From contig JAEPNK010000001.1 in the NCBI GenBank assembly GCA_017643495.1, forward strand, positions 1,469,623 through 1,533,622: 64,000 bases of DNA, read 5' to 3'. The position numbers were made by a program, and so were the translations under genes. Shown piece after piece: positions 51,688 to 60,580 of this stretch. This stretch comes from Rhizobiaceae bacterium. GTDB lineage: Bacteria; Pseudomonadota; Alphaproteobacteria; Rhizobiales; Rhizobiaceae. The notes below the pieces were generated by a model, which worked only from the letters and a program-made list of their open reading frames with translations, was not told the origin of the DNA and ran no database searches. Within the stretch, counting starts at the first letter, position 1; each line of letters opens with the position of its first letter.

Positions 51688-53006
51688 CCAGTCTTGAAGT
51701 CGGAATTCTGTCGCTGCCCGTTCTCTTGTTGCTGATTTTCCTGCGCATGCCGATCGGGCTGGCCATGCTGGTCTGTGGTCTGGGCGGGACCATGTGGCTC
51801 ACGGGCGGTTCTCTGGTTGTGCTCGCCAAGCTTAAAAACGAAACCTATTCAACCTTTTCCGATTATTCGCTTTCCATCGTGCCGCTGTTCCTTTTGATGG
51901 GGCAGTTCGCGACTTTGGGCGGCATGTCGACTTCCCTGTTCAAGGCAGCGGAAACCTGGCTTGGGCATCGCAAGGGTGGTGTCGCAATGGCCGCGGTGGG
52001 CGCCTGTGGCGGTTTTGGAGCGATCTGTGGCTCTTCCCTCGCAACAGCTGCAACCATGGGGCAGGTCGCTTTGCCCGAATTGCGTCGTTACGGCTATTCT
52101 GGCGGGCTTTCAACCGCCACGCTGGCTGCAGGTGGAACTCTTGGAATTCTCATTCCCCCCTCCGTTGTTCTGGTGATTTATGCGATCCTTACCGAGCAGA
52201 ATATCGCCAAACTGTTTCTTGCCGCATTCATCCCAGGTATTCTTGCGGCACTCGGCTACATTATCACAATTTCGATCTATATCCGGGTAAATCCAGGAGA
52301 CGCCCAATTACGTGAGCGTGTCCCGTATTTCGAGCGGTTCAAGGCGCTTTTTGATGTCTGGCCGGTGTTGGTGGTGTTCTTTCTCGTGGTTGGCGGTATT
52401 TACCTGGGCTGGTTCACCCCGACTGAAGCGGCCGCAATTGGTGCGGCAGGGACAGGCATCATTGCCCTTGTAAATGGGGGGCTCAGCCGAAAGTCGCTTG
52501 CAGACGCCATCCTGAAAACAGCATCCAATACGGCGATGATTTTCATCATCATCCTGGGTGCCGGTTTCTTCAATTCATTCCTTGCCCTCAGTCAGTTGCC
52601 ACAGGAAGTGTCAACGATAATCGTGGAGCAGGGGTTTAATGCATGGATCGTCCTCATCATCATCCTGTTGCTGTATCTGGTCCTGGGTTGCTTTATGGAT
52701 TCACTGTCCATGGTGTTGCTAACGATCCCGATTTTCTTTCCGATCATATCCGCGCTGGATTTTGGCCTGACCATGGAAGAAACCGCAATCTGGTTTGGTA
52801 TCCTAGTTTTGATCGTCGTTGAGGTCGGCCTGATTACGCCGCCGGTTGGCATGAACCTGTTTGTAATCAACGCAATGGCAAGGAACACCCGGATTGTGGA
52901 AACCTACAGGTCCGTACTGCCCTTTGTGGCATCCGATATCATCCGGACTGCAATCCTTATAGCGTTCCCCGGGATAACCCTGTTTTTGCTGAGACTTGTT
53001 TACTGA
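51684..53006 (+). CDS. dctM: TRAP transporter large membrane subunit DctM
   Basis: 440 residues, about 12-13 spans. Family features are GFGAICGSSLATAATMGQVA (near 111-130), GGTLGILIPPSVVLVIYA and LITPPVGMNLFVI near 390. This is the ion-coupled translocator for the substrate bound by DctP, driven by sodium. Full length. The benzoate-CoA ligase gene begins 30 bp downstream. Confidence 0.94.
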   Translation: MTSLEVGILSLPVLLLLIFLRMPIGLAMLVCGLGGTMWLTGGSLVVLAKLKNETYSTFSDYSLSIVPLFLLMGQFATLGGMSTSLFKAAETWLGHRKGGVAMAAVGACGGFGAICGSSLATAATMGQVALPELRRYGYSGGLSTATLAAGGTLGILIPPSVVLVIYAILTEQNIAKLFLAAFIPGILAALGYIITISIYIRVNPGDAQLRERVPYFERFKALFDVWPVLVVFFLVVGGIYLGWFTPTEAAAIGAAGTGIIALVNGGLSRKSLADAILKTASNTAMIFIIILGAGFFNSFLALSQLPQEVSTIIVEQGFNAWIVLIIILLLYLVLGCFMDSLSMVLLTIPIFFPIISALDFGLTMEETAIWFGILVLIVVEVGLITPPVGMNLFVINAMARNTRIVETYRSVLPFVASDIIRTAILIAFPGITLFLLRLVY

Positions 53007-53036
53007 ATTGAATAACCGTTAAATCTGGAGGAGATC

Positions 53037-54581
53037 ATGAGCGGACTGGAAGGAAATTCAGCCCTCTATTTTGTTGATCGCCATGCGCAAGGTCCGCTGG
53101 CAGACAAACCGGCTTTTGTCGAAGCTTCAGGTGCCAAGCGTACCATGACCTATGGCGAACTGGCTGCCGATAGCGGGCGCATGGCCGAATTGTATGAGAA
53201 GCATGGCATTCGACGGGAAGACCGGGTTGCAATGCTTGTGCTGGACCAGGTTGAGTTTCCTGTGATCTTCTGGGGTAGCCTGAAGGCCGGTGTCATACCC
53301 GTAGCACTCAATACGCTTCTGGCAGGTGATGTATACGATGTGATCCTGAGAGACAGTCGTGCACAGGCCCTGTTTGTTTCAGTCGAATTGTTGCCTGTTG
53401 TTGCGCCGGTGCTGGAAGGAAACCCTTATCTGTCAAAGGTCTTTGTAATTGGCAGTGACAGCAACGATTATCTTGATTTTGGCAGTGAACTGAAATCCTG
53501 CCAACCCAGGGAGGCTTTGCCGGTTACTTCTGACGAAGGTGCCTTCTGGTTGTATTCATCAGGCTCCACCGGGCAACCAAAAGGGGTCCGGCATGTGCAT
53601 GGCAGCCTCAAGTACACTGCTGATACCTATGGCACCCAGGTTCTCGGCATCACGGAAGAGGACATCGTGTATTCTGCGGCAAAGTTCTTCTTTGCCTATG
53701 GTCTTGGCAATGCCATGACGTTTCCGATGTCCGTCGGTGCAACCACAATTCTGCTTTCCGGTCGCCCTACACCGGATTCCGTGCTGGAACTTGTCAATGA
53801 ATACAGGCCGACAATCTTCTGTGGTGTTCCCACTTTGTATGCAGCGCTGAACGCGCACGTGGAGAGTGGGAAAGGCAAGCTGGATGCGAGCCTTCGCAGA
53901 TGCATTTCGGCTGGCGAGGCGTTGCCGGAAGAAGTTGGCAAGTCATGGGAGGCAATCACACAATGTGAAATCCTTGATGGCGTCGGTTCGACAGAAATGC
54001 TGCATATCTTCCTGTCCAACCGCAGTGATGACGTGGTTTACGGCACGTCAGGCGTGGCAGTTCCGGGCTATGAATTGCGGCTGGTTGACGAGACCGGAAA
54101 CGATGTTGGTGATGGTGAAGTCGGTGAGTTGCTCGTTAATGGCAACTCTGCTGCTGCCGATTACTGGAACCAGAGAACAAAAACGCGAACAACCTTCGAA
54201 GGTGAATGGACCCGGACCGGAGACAAGTATGAAAGGCGGGCGGATGGCAGGCTTGTCTATTGCGGACGTACGGATGACATGTTCAAGGTCTCCGGCATAT
54301 GGGTATCTCCGTTTGAAGTCGAACAAAGCCTGGCTTCCCACAAGCTTGTACTTGAAGCAGCCGTTGTTCCGTTTCGCGATAATGATGATCTGGAAAAGCC
54401 GAAAGCTTTCGTTGTGCTGAAAGACGGGGTTGCTGAGGACAACATTTCCGAAGTGCTCAAGTCACATGTACAGAACCAGATCGGAAAATGGAAATACCCC
54501 AGGCGTATCGAGATTGTCGGGGAATTGCCCAAGACAGCGACCGGCAAGATCCAGCGCTTCAAACTGAGAGATCAGTCATGA
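53037..54581 (+). CDS. Benzoate-CoA ligase
   Basis: 514-residue ANL adenylating enzyme. P-loop YSSGSTGQPKGVRH (near 178-191), DGVGSTEM (near 313-320) and TGDKY and YCGRTDDMFKVSG near 400-420; C-terminal PKTATGKIQRFKLR with catalytic Lys (near 505). The N-terminal GNSALYFVDR and FFFAYGLGN segments resemble benzoate/2-aminobenzoate-CoA ligases (BadA/BclA group). It activates benzoate to benzoyl-CoA, the first step before BoxAB. GGAGGAG precedes its ATG; an ATGA overlap links it to the hydrolase. Confidence 0.9.
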   Translation: MSGLEGNSALYFVDRHAQGPLADKPAFVEASGAKRTMTYGELAADSGRMAELYEKHGIRREDRVAMLVLDQVEFPVIFWGSLKAGVIPVALNTLLAGDVYDVILRDSRAQALFVSVELLPVVAPVLEGNPYLSKVFVIGSDSNDYLDFGSELKSCQPREALPVTSDEGAFWLYSSGSTGQPKGVRHVHGSLKYTADTYGTQVLGITEEDIVYSAAKFFFAYGLGNAMTFPMSVGATTILLSGRPTPDSVLELVNEYRPTIFCGVPTLYAALNAHVESGKGKLDASLRRCISAGEALPEEVGKSWEAITQCEILDGVGSTEMLHIFLSNRSDDVVYGTSGVAVPGYELRLVDETGNDVGDGEVGELLVNGNSAAADYWNQRTKTRTTFEGEWTRTGDKYERRADGRLVYCGRTDDMFKVSGIWVSPFEVEQSLASHKLVLEAAVVPFRDNDDLEKPKAFVVLKDGVAEDNISEVLKSHVQNQIGKWKYPRRIEIVGELPKTATGKIQRFKLRDQS

Positions 54582-55405
54582 GCGAAATTGAATGGAAAGA
54601 CGGCGCTTCGGGGTTTCTGGAAACAGACCGCGGACGGATTGAATTTGCTTGCCATGGACCTGCCCCTGACAATGCGCCCACTGTGGTCATGCTGCATGAG
54701 GGGCTTGGTTCTGTCAGTGCCTGGAAAGATTTTCCGCAAGTCCTCGCTGAACAAACAGGTCTTGGTGTCTTTGTCTATTCCCGTTTTGGTTACGGGCGCT
54801 CATCAACTGTTACCCTACCGAGACCCATTGATTACCAGTCGCAGGAAGCAAAAGAGATATTGCCCCTTGTCCTTGACCGGATAGGGTTCCGTAGCGGAAT
54901 CCTGCTTGGTCACAGTGACGGTGCAACGATGGCTGCAATATATGCCGGTTCATTCCAGGATCATCGGGTAAGGGGCTTGATCCTCCTTGCACCGCATTTC
55001 TTTTGCGAGGACATCAGTGTTGAGGGCATAGCCGCAGCCAAGGAAGCATATGAGGACGGTGATCTGAAGTCCGGCCTTGCCCGACATCATGATGATCCTG
55101 ATACTGCATTTTATGGCTGGAACGATACCTGGCTTGATCCGGAGTTCAGAAATTGGAATGTTTCTGAAGTCATTGATTATCTGCGCATACCGGTTTTGGC
55201 CATTCAGGGTAGGGACGACCAGTATGGCACTCTGGCTCAAATCGATGAAATAGAGCAGCGCATTTATTCACCTGTCGATACGGTCATTCTGGATAAGTGT
55301 GGTCACTGGCCGCATCGTGAGAAGCGTGAAGAAACACTCTCTGCAATAACCGAATTTTCGGAACGTCTTCTGCGTATTGAACGTGAGCAAGTTGCAGTCG
55401 CGTGA
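54578..55405 (+). CDS. Alpha/beta hydrolase of the benzoate operon
   Basis: 275 residues. Oxyanion-hole segment MLHEGLGSVSAWKDFP (near 43-58), nucleophile GHSDG (Ser near 111), Asp in IQGRDDQYG (near 212) and His in CGHWPH (near 243): complete triad. It starts inside the ligase stop (ATGA) and overlaps the next gene by GTGA, so it is coexpressed. Possible roles are thioesterase removing dead-end CoA esters or hydrolysis of ring-opened lactone-type products; the sequence does not decide. Confidence 0.86.
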   Translation: MSEIEWKDGASGFLETDRGRIEFACHGPAPDNAPTVVMLHEGLGSVSAWKDFPQVLAEQTGLGVFVYSRFGYGRSSTVTLPRPIDYQSQEAKEILPLVLDRIGFRSGILLGHSDGATMAAIYAGSFQDHRVRGLILLAPHFFCEDISVEGIAAAKEAYEDGDLKSGLARHHDDPDTAFYGWNDTWLDPEFRNWNVSEVIDYLRIPVLAIQGRDDQYGTLAQIDEIEQRIYSPVDTVILDKCGHWPHREKREETLSAITEFSERLLRIEREQVAVA

Positions 55406-55854
55406 GTGCGGTTGCTGATGCAAAAGCCTTGCCCTTGCCTGACCATGCTTATGTTCCAGGCTTGACATCGCGTCATCCCGAAGGGTTTCTCGACCATGTG
55501 ATTGTTCAATCACCCGAGGCCACAAATACCGACGGGGCTTCTGAAAACCTGCCATGGCATTACGGTATCCGCCTGTTTCATGAGGGCTACTATTGGGAAG
55601 CGCATGAAGTCTGGGAAGCTGTATGGATAAAGGCCCCACCAGCCAGCAGAGAGCGCTTTCTGGTTCAGGCAGCCATTCATGTCACCAATGCCCGTCTCAA
55701 ATTGCGGATGAACAGGCAGGCTGCCCATAACCGCTTGCTTGATCTGGCTGTAGAATGCCTGAACCGTGCTTTTCAGGGGGCAGGGACGGGCAAAAGCGCG
55801 ACTGTTGTTATGGGGTATGAGAAAACGGTATTCTTGAAAGAATATGAATTATAA
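55402..55854 (+). CDS. DUF309 protein
   Basis: 150 residues. The DUF309 core is at about 52-120: HYGIRLFHEGYYWEAHEVWE then LVQAAIHVTNARLKL, an all-helical bundle with His/Glu that could bind metal. GTG start overlaps the hydrolase stop. The N-terminal 45 residues include PDHAYVPGLTSRHPEG. DUF309 proteins have no known function; its place in the benzoate transcription unit is notable. Confidence 0.84.
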   Translation: MSAVADAKALPLPDHAYVPGLTSRHPEGFLDHVIVQSPEATNTDGASENLPWHYGIRLFHEGYYWEAHEVWEAVWIKAPPASRERFLVQAAIHVTNARLKLRMNRQAAHNRLLDLAVECLNRAFQGAGTGKSATVVMGYEKTVFLKEYEL

Positions 55855-55880
55855 TGCCGATAGTCTAGAAAATTGGTCTG

Positions 55881-55911
55881 TTGACATATCGATAAATGCA
55901 TTATAATACAT
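55881..55911 (+). promoter_or_regulatory. boxC promoter with overlapping candidate BoxR operator
   Basis: TTGACA (55881-55886) and TATAAT (55902-55907) are perfect -35 and -10 matches with a short 15-bp spacer. ATGCATTATAATACAT (55896-55911), a near-palindrome with one mismatched pair, covers the -10 box. Binding there would block RNA polymerase. Confidence 0.75.
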
Positions 55912-55934
55912 AATTCTGATTTAGGGAGCTGCAC

Positions 55935-57599
55935 ATGACCAAGACAATTGATTTTCAGACGGATCCTTCCAGCTATCGCCATTGGCGCTTGGAATACGAT
56001 GGCAATGTTGCCAACCTGATCATGGATGTTGACGAGAATGGCGGGTTGTTTGACGGTTACGAGTTGAAGCTCAATTCCTATGACCTCGGCGTTGATATTG
56101 AGCTTGCTGATATTGTCCAGCGCATGCGCTTTGAGCACCCTGAAGTGGGTGCCGTTGTCATGAAGTCGGGCAAGGACAAGGTTTTTTGCGCAGGTGCGAA
56201 CATTCGCATGCTTGGCGGTGCGGCGCACGCACACAAGGTCAATTTCTGTAAGTTTACCAACGAAACCCGCAACACATTTGAAAAGGCCGGCGAGGAATCC
56301 GGCCAGCATTACATTGCAGCGGTGAAAGGTGCTTGTGCAGGAGGGGGCTATGAACTCGCTCTGGCCTGCGACAAGATTTTCATGACGGATGACGGATCAA
56401 CTGCCGTGTCTTTGCCCGAAGTTCCCCTGCTTGCAGTTCTGCCGGGCACCGGTGGGCTGACCCGTGTGACTGACAAGCGCAAGGTTCGTCGTGACCGCGC
56501 AGACGTGTTCTGTTCCTTTGAGGAAGGGGTAAAGGGCAAGCGTGCGCAAGAGTGGCGTTTGGTCGATGCTGTGGTCCCGAATTCAAAGTTTGATGACTTT
56601 GTCGAAAGTGAAGCCAAAAGCATTGCTGAAAAGGCAAAAGCAGGCAAGGATCTCAAGGGCATCAAGCTTGGGCCGCTTGACCGGAAATTGCACGATGACG
56701 GCTCGCTTGTTTATTCGCTTGTGGAAGTCGATGTTCAGCGCAAGGAAGGAATAGCCACCATCACAATCAAGGGGCCGGATCAGGAAGTGCCGGCTTCAAC
56801 ATCTGCCTTGCATGAACTGGGGGACCAGTACTGGGCGCTGCGTCTTGCTCGTGAGCTTGATGATGCAATCCTGCATCTTCGCCTGAACGAACTTGAACTT
56901 GGCGTTGTGGTTTTCAAAACTGCAGGTGAGCCGGAGGCCGTCCTTGCCCATGAGAAATTCCTCATGGACAACAGGCAGGATGACTGGCTTTCCAATGAGA
57001 TACTTCTCTATATCAAGCGTTTGCTGAAACGTATCGACGTGACTTCGCGCTCCCTTGTGGCGCTGGTTGAAAACGGCTCCTGTTTTGCCGGTTTCCTGGC
57101 CGAACTGCTTTTTGCAGTTGATCGCAGCTACATGATGGAAGGTGATTTTGAGGAAGATAATCGCCCCGTTGCAGCAATCACCCTGAGTGAAGCAAATTTC
57201 GGACCGTTCCCCATGGCCAACGACCTGTCCCGTCTGGAGACGCGGTTCCTTGGAGAGCCTGAAATGGTAGACAAGGCAAAAGAACAAGCCGGTGAACCGC
57301 TTGAAGCGTTTGATGCCGATGAACTTGGCCTGATCACAGAGGCATATGACGAACTCGATTGGGATGACGAAGTACGGATTTTCCTCGAGGAGCGTGCGAG
57401 CTTCTCTCCGGATGCCATGACCGGAATGGAAGCAAACCTCCGCTTTGCGGGGCCGGAAACAATGGAAACACGGATATTTGGCAGGCTGACAGCCTGGCAA
57501 AACTGGATCTTCCAGCGACCCAATGCTGTCGGCGAGAGTGGTGCGTTGCAGCGTTACGGTACTGGTGTGCGCGGTGAATACGACATGAAGCGGGTTTAA
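55935..57599 (+). CDS. boxC: Benzoyl-CoA-dihydrodiol lyase BoxC
   Basis: 554 residues: two crotonase-like halves. The first has KVFCAGANIRMLGGAAHA (near 75-92) and KGACAGGGYELALACDK (oxyanion region near 130-146); the second lies at about 280-540. BoxC cleaves the ring of 2,3-epoxybenzoyl-CoA by hydrolysis, releasing formate. Typical family length. GGGAGC precedes the ATG. First gene of the boxCBA set, with its own promoter. Confidence 0.95.
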   Translation: MTKTIDFQTDPSSYRHWRLEYDGNVANLIMDVDENGGLFDGYELKLNSYDLGVDIELADIVQRMRFEHPEVGAVVMKSGKDKVFCAGANIRMLGGAAHAHKVNFCKFTNETRNTFEKAGEESGQHYIAAVKGACAGGGYELALACDKIFMTDDGSTAVSLPEVPLLAVLPGTGGLTRVTDKRKVRRDRADVFCSFEEGVKGKRAQEWRLVDAVVPNSKFDDFVESEAKSIAEKAKAGKDLKGIKLGPLDRKLHDDGSLVYSLVEVDVQRKEGIATITIKGPDQEVPASTSALHELGDQYWALRLARELDDAILHLRLNELELGVVVFKTAGEPEAVLAHEKFLMDNRQDDWLSNEILLYIKRLLKRIDVTSRSLVALVENGSCFAGFLAELLFAVDRSYMMEGDFEEDNRPVAAITLSEANFGPFPMANDLSRLETRFLGEPEMVDKAKEQAGEPLEAFDADELGLITEAYDELDWDDEVRIFLEERASFSPDAMTGMEANLRFAGPETMETRIFGRLTAWQNWIFQRPNAVGESGALQRYGTGVRGEYDMKRV

Positions 57600-57634
57600 G
57601 GCCCGAACCTGATCTGAAAAGAGGAGCGACAGAA

Positions 57635-59086
57635 ATGCTTGATCTTGTGAATGTTGAATATGATACGCTAATCCCGAACAATGTGGGCCTGTCTTCTGAC
57701 AAGCGGGTACAAAAGGCCCTTGAGAAGTGGCATCCGGGTTACATCAATTGGTGGAATGATCTCATTCCGCAGGACTTCCAGAAATCACTTGTCTATCTTC
57801 GCACCGCTGTATCGGTTGATCCCAAGGGTTGGGCAAAGTTCGATTATGTGAAAATGCCTGAATACCGTTGGGGTATTCTCCTTGCACCGCAGGTCGAGGA
57901 CCGGAAAATTCCGTGTGGTGAGCATTATGGCGAAGCTGCCTGGCAGGAAGTACCCGGTGAGTATCGCGCCATGCTTCAGCGCCTTATCGTCATTCAGGGC
58001 GACACAGAACCGGGTTCGGTTGAGCAGCAGCGCTTCCTTGGTCTGACCGCGCCGTCTCTTTATGACATGCGTAACCTGTTCCAGGTCAATGTGGAGGAAG
58101 GACGTCACCTGTGGGCAATGGTGTATCTGTTGCAGAAATATTTCGGCAAGATCGGCCGTGAAGAAGCTGATGACCTGCTTATCCGCTCATCAGGCTCCGA
58201 CGAGGCGCCGCGCATGCTGGGGGCATTCAATGAGGAAACCCCTGACTGGCTTTCCTTCTTCATGTTTACCTACTTCACTGACCGTGACGGCAAGATGCAG
58301 CTTGAATCGCTTGCGCAATCGGGCTTCGATCCCCTGTCGCGCACATGTCGCTTCATGCTGACCGAAGAAGCCCACCACATGTTCGTTGGCGAGACAGGTG
58401 TGTCACGTGTCATCCAGAGAACCTGCGAAGCGATGAATGAAGCAGGCATTACGGATCCGTACGATATCAACAAGATCCGCGATCTTGGTGTGATTGATCT
58501 GCCAACGATCCAGAAAAAACTGAACATGCATTATTCATTGTCGCTCGACCTGTTTGGTCAGGAAGTGTCAACCAATGCAGCCAACGCTTTCAATGCAGGC
58601 ATCAAGGGGCGTTACATGGAACATCGCCTTGACGATGATCACAAGCTCAATGATGCCACTTATCCTGTGGTTCAGTTCGAAGACGGCAAGATTGAACTGA
58701 AAGACGTGCCTGCGTTGACAGCAATCAACATGCGGCTGCGTGATGACTACAAACGTGATGCATCCGGTGGTGTTGGTCGTTGGAACAAGCTTATTTCAAA
58801 GTACAATATCGATTTTGAGATGACCTTGCCCCATGAAGGCTTTAACCGTGATATCGGTGTCTTCAAGGATCAGCCGATTGACCCCGAGGGCAAGCTGATC
58901 AGTCGTGAAGAATATGATGCGAAGAAGTCTGATTGGCTGACGGACACGGCCGACGGTGATTTCATCCAGTCCCTGATGGTTCCCTGTTACGAACCCGGGA
59001 AATACGCTGGCTGGATCGCACCACCAAAAGTCGGGATCGACAACAAGCCTGGTGACTTCGAGTATGTGAAGCTGCACATGGCGTGA
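57635..59086 (+). CDS. boxB: Benzoyl-CoA 2,3-epoxidase, di-iron subunit BoxB
   Basis: 483 residues, a ferritin-like four-helix bundle. Metal ligands are visible in NVEEGRHLWAMVYLL (Glu and His near 150-153), EETPDWLSFFMFTYF and EEAHHMFVGETGVSR (near 242-256). BoxB uses molecular oxygen to epoxidise benzoyl-CoA with electrons from BoxA. GAGGAG lies before the ATG. The set is ordered C-B-A, reverse of the numbering. Confidence 0.96.
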   Translation: MLDLVNVEYDTLIPNNVGLSSDKRVQKALEKWHPGYINWWNDLIPQDFQKSLVYLRTAVSVDPKGWAKFDYVKMPEYRWGILLAPQVEDRKIPCGEHYGEAAWQEVPGEYRAMLQRLIVIQGDTEPGSVEQQRFLGLTAPSLYDMRNLFQVNVEEGRHLWAMVYLLQKYFGKIGREEADDLLIRSSGSDEAPRMLGAFNEETPDWLSFFMFTYFTDRDGKMQLESLAQSGFDPLSRTCRFMLTEEAHHMFVGETGVSRVIQRTCEAMNEAGITDPYDINKIRDLGVIDLPTIQKKLNMHYSLSLDLFGQEVSTNAANAFNAGIKGRYMEHRLDDDHKLNDATYPVVQFEDGKIELKDVPALTAINMRLRDDYKRDASGGVGRWNKLISKYNIDFEMTLPHEGFNRDIGVFKDQPIDPEGKLISREEYDAKKSDWLTDTADGDFIQSLMVPCYEPGKYAGWIAPPKVGIDNKPGDFEYVKLHMA

Positions 59087-59113
59087 TGAACGGCTTTCAT
59101 GCTTGTTATGGTG

Positions 59114-59157
59114 ATGAATGCCTGGCTTTGTTTTAAGCAGTAGCGTCAGGCATTCAT
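59114..59157. repeat. Inverted repeat between boxB and boxA
   Basis: Eleven-pair perfect stem ATGAATGCCTG / CAGGCATTCAT (59114-59124 with 59147-59157) around a 22-nt loop, no U-tract. Could be an mRNA-stabilising or processing hairpin between the two epoxidase subunits. Confidence 0.5.
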
Positions 59158-59223
59158 TCCGGCATAGACTAACGGTTGAAGAACCGGTTCAAATTCAAAC
59201 CAGGAGACTGTGAGTACGTACCA

Positions 59224-60417
59224 ATGAACGCACCCGTCAAACAGCATCTCATCGACCCGGAAATATGTATACGCTGTTATACCTGCGAGATGACCTGCCC
59301 GATTGAGGCGATCACCCACAATGACGACAACGTTGTTGTTGATTTTGAAAAATGCAACTTCTGCATGGATTGCATTCCGGTATGTCCGACAGGTTCCATT
59401 GACGAGTGGCGTGTAGTCGAAACCCCGTTCACTGTTGAACAACAGTTTGAGTTCATGGAATTGCCTGAACAACAGGAATTCGAATCCGGTTCCAGCGAGG
59501 CGTCAACCGGACTTGAGGCGCTGGATGATGAAGTTGCAAAACTGCTTGCAGAGGCCCATGCCGGTGCCGGTGGCAAGGCCAGGGCTCCTGCGTCAGCAAC
59601 CAAGGCCAGTATTAATCTCTATACAATCGGCAAACCTGCGGAACTCACGGTTCAGGGAAACTACAAGCTGACAAAAGATGAGGGGCATGATGTTCGCCAT
59701 ATCATCCTTGACGCCGGCCAACTGCCATTCCCGGTTCTCGAAGGCCAGAGTGTCGGTATCATCCCTCCCGGAACAGATGAAAAAGGTAACCCGCATCTTC
59801 CGAGACTCTACTCGATTTCCAGTCCGAGAGATGGTGAACGCCCGAACTACAACAACTTCTCTCTCACCGTAAAACGTGAAGACAAGGGGGTCTGCTCCAA
59901 CTATGTCTGCGACCTGAAAGCTGGTGACAAGGTGCAGGTAACCGGACCATTCGGATCAACCTTTCTCATGCCGAATGATGATGACAGCAGACTCTTGATG
60001 ATTTGCACCGGCACGGGTTCTGCTCCAATGCGGGCATTCACAATGCATCGCCAGAGGACTTCACCCAACAGCAAGAATACAATGACCCTTCTGTTTGGCG
60101 CGCGGACACCAGGAGCGCTGCCCTATTTCGGTCCGCTCAAGAAGGTTCCGGAGACCTTGCTCGACAAACATCTGGTATTCAGTCGCGAAGAGGGGCAGCC
60201 CAAACGACATGTGCAGGATGAATTGCGGGCGATGGAAGACCAAATTGCCGAGATGCTGGCTGACCCGAAAACGCACATATACATCTGTGGTTTGAGGGCA
60301 ATGGAAGAAGGTGTTGAAGCAGCGTTCACAAGCATTGCGGAAACCATGGGCGAACAATGGGCCAGCATGCGTGATGTCATGCGTGAAGAAGGCCGCTATC
60401 ATGTCGAAACCTATTGA
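59224..60417 (+). CDS. boxA: Benzoyl-CoA epoxidase reductase subunit BoxA
   Basis: 397 residues. Two 4Fe-4S clusters: CIRCYTCEMTCP (Cys 15, 18, 21, 25) and CNFCMDCIPVCP (Cys 44, 47, 50, 54). Then a linker of about 80 residues and a ferredoxin-NADP reductase-like domain with LYSISS (FAD), GVCSNYVCD and MICTGTGSAPMR (NADPH site). ATG 59224 (MNAPVKQHLIDPE) matches the usual BoxA start. The Shine-Dalgarno AGGAG is rather far (17 bp). It transfers electrons from NADPH to BoxB. Confidence 0.93.
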   Translation: MNAPVKQHLIDPEICIRCYTCEMTCPIEAITHNDDNVVVDFEKCNFCMDCIPVCPTGSIDEWRVVETPFTVEQQFEFMELPEQQEFESGSSEASTGLEALDDEVAKLLAEAHAGAGGKARAPASATKASINLYTIGKPAELTVQGNYKLTKDEGHDVRHIILDAGQLPFPVLEGQSVGIIPPGTDEKGNPHLPRLYSISSPRDGERPNYNNFSLTVKREDKGVCSNYVCDLKAGDKVQVTGPFGSTFLMPNDDDSRLLMICTGTGSAPMRAFTMHRQRTSPNSKNTMTLLFGARTPGALPYFGPLKKVPETLLDKHLVFSREEGQPKRHVQDELRAMEDQIAEMLADPKTHIYICGLRAMEEGVEAAFTSIAETMGEQWASMRDVMREEGRYHVETY

Positions 60418-60525
60418 CGTTTCCCCGGGTAAGTAGGCACCTGTACTGGCTGGGCATTACATTTGTTGCGGGATATCTGTTATCTGTGTAGCACAGGCAA
60501 CAAAGGGCCAAGCTCTCTTTTAATC

Positions 60526-60541
60526 CGGAAATATATTGCAT
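60526..60541. promoter_or_regulatory. Partial candidate BoxR operator in front of boxR
   Basis: The sequence ending TATATTGCAT at 60541 matches about 13 of 16 positions of the palindrome upstream of dctP; only its right half is intact. It lies 40 bp before the boxR start, in a place suited to autoregulation. Confidence 0.5.
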
Positions 60542-60580
60542 AGACTGCGTAAGTTCTCATTTACGGCAGACTGTTCAATC

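Noticed and set aside
59176-59223. BoxA starting at TTG 59176
   Set aside because: The added 16 residues do not resemble BoxA proteins, which begin close to the first Cys cluster as at 59224.
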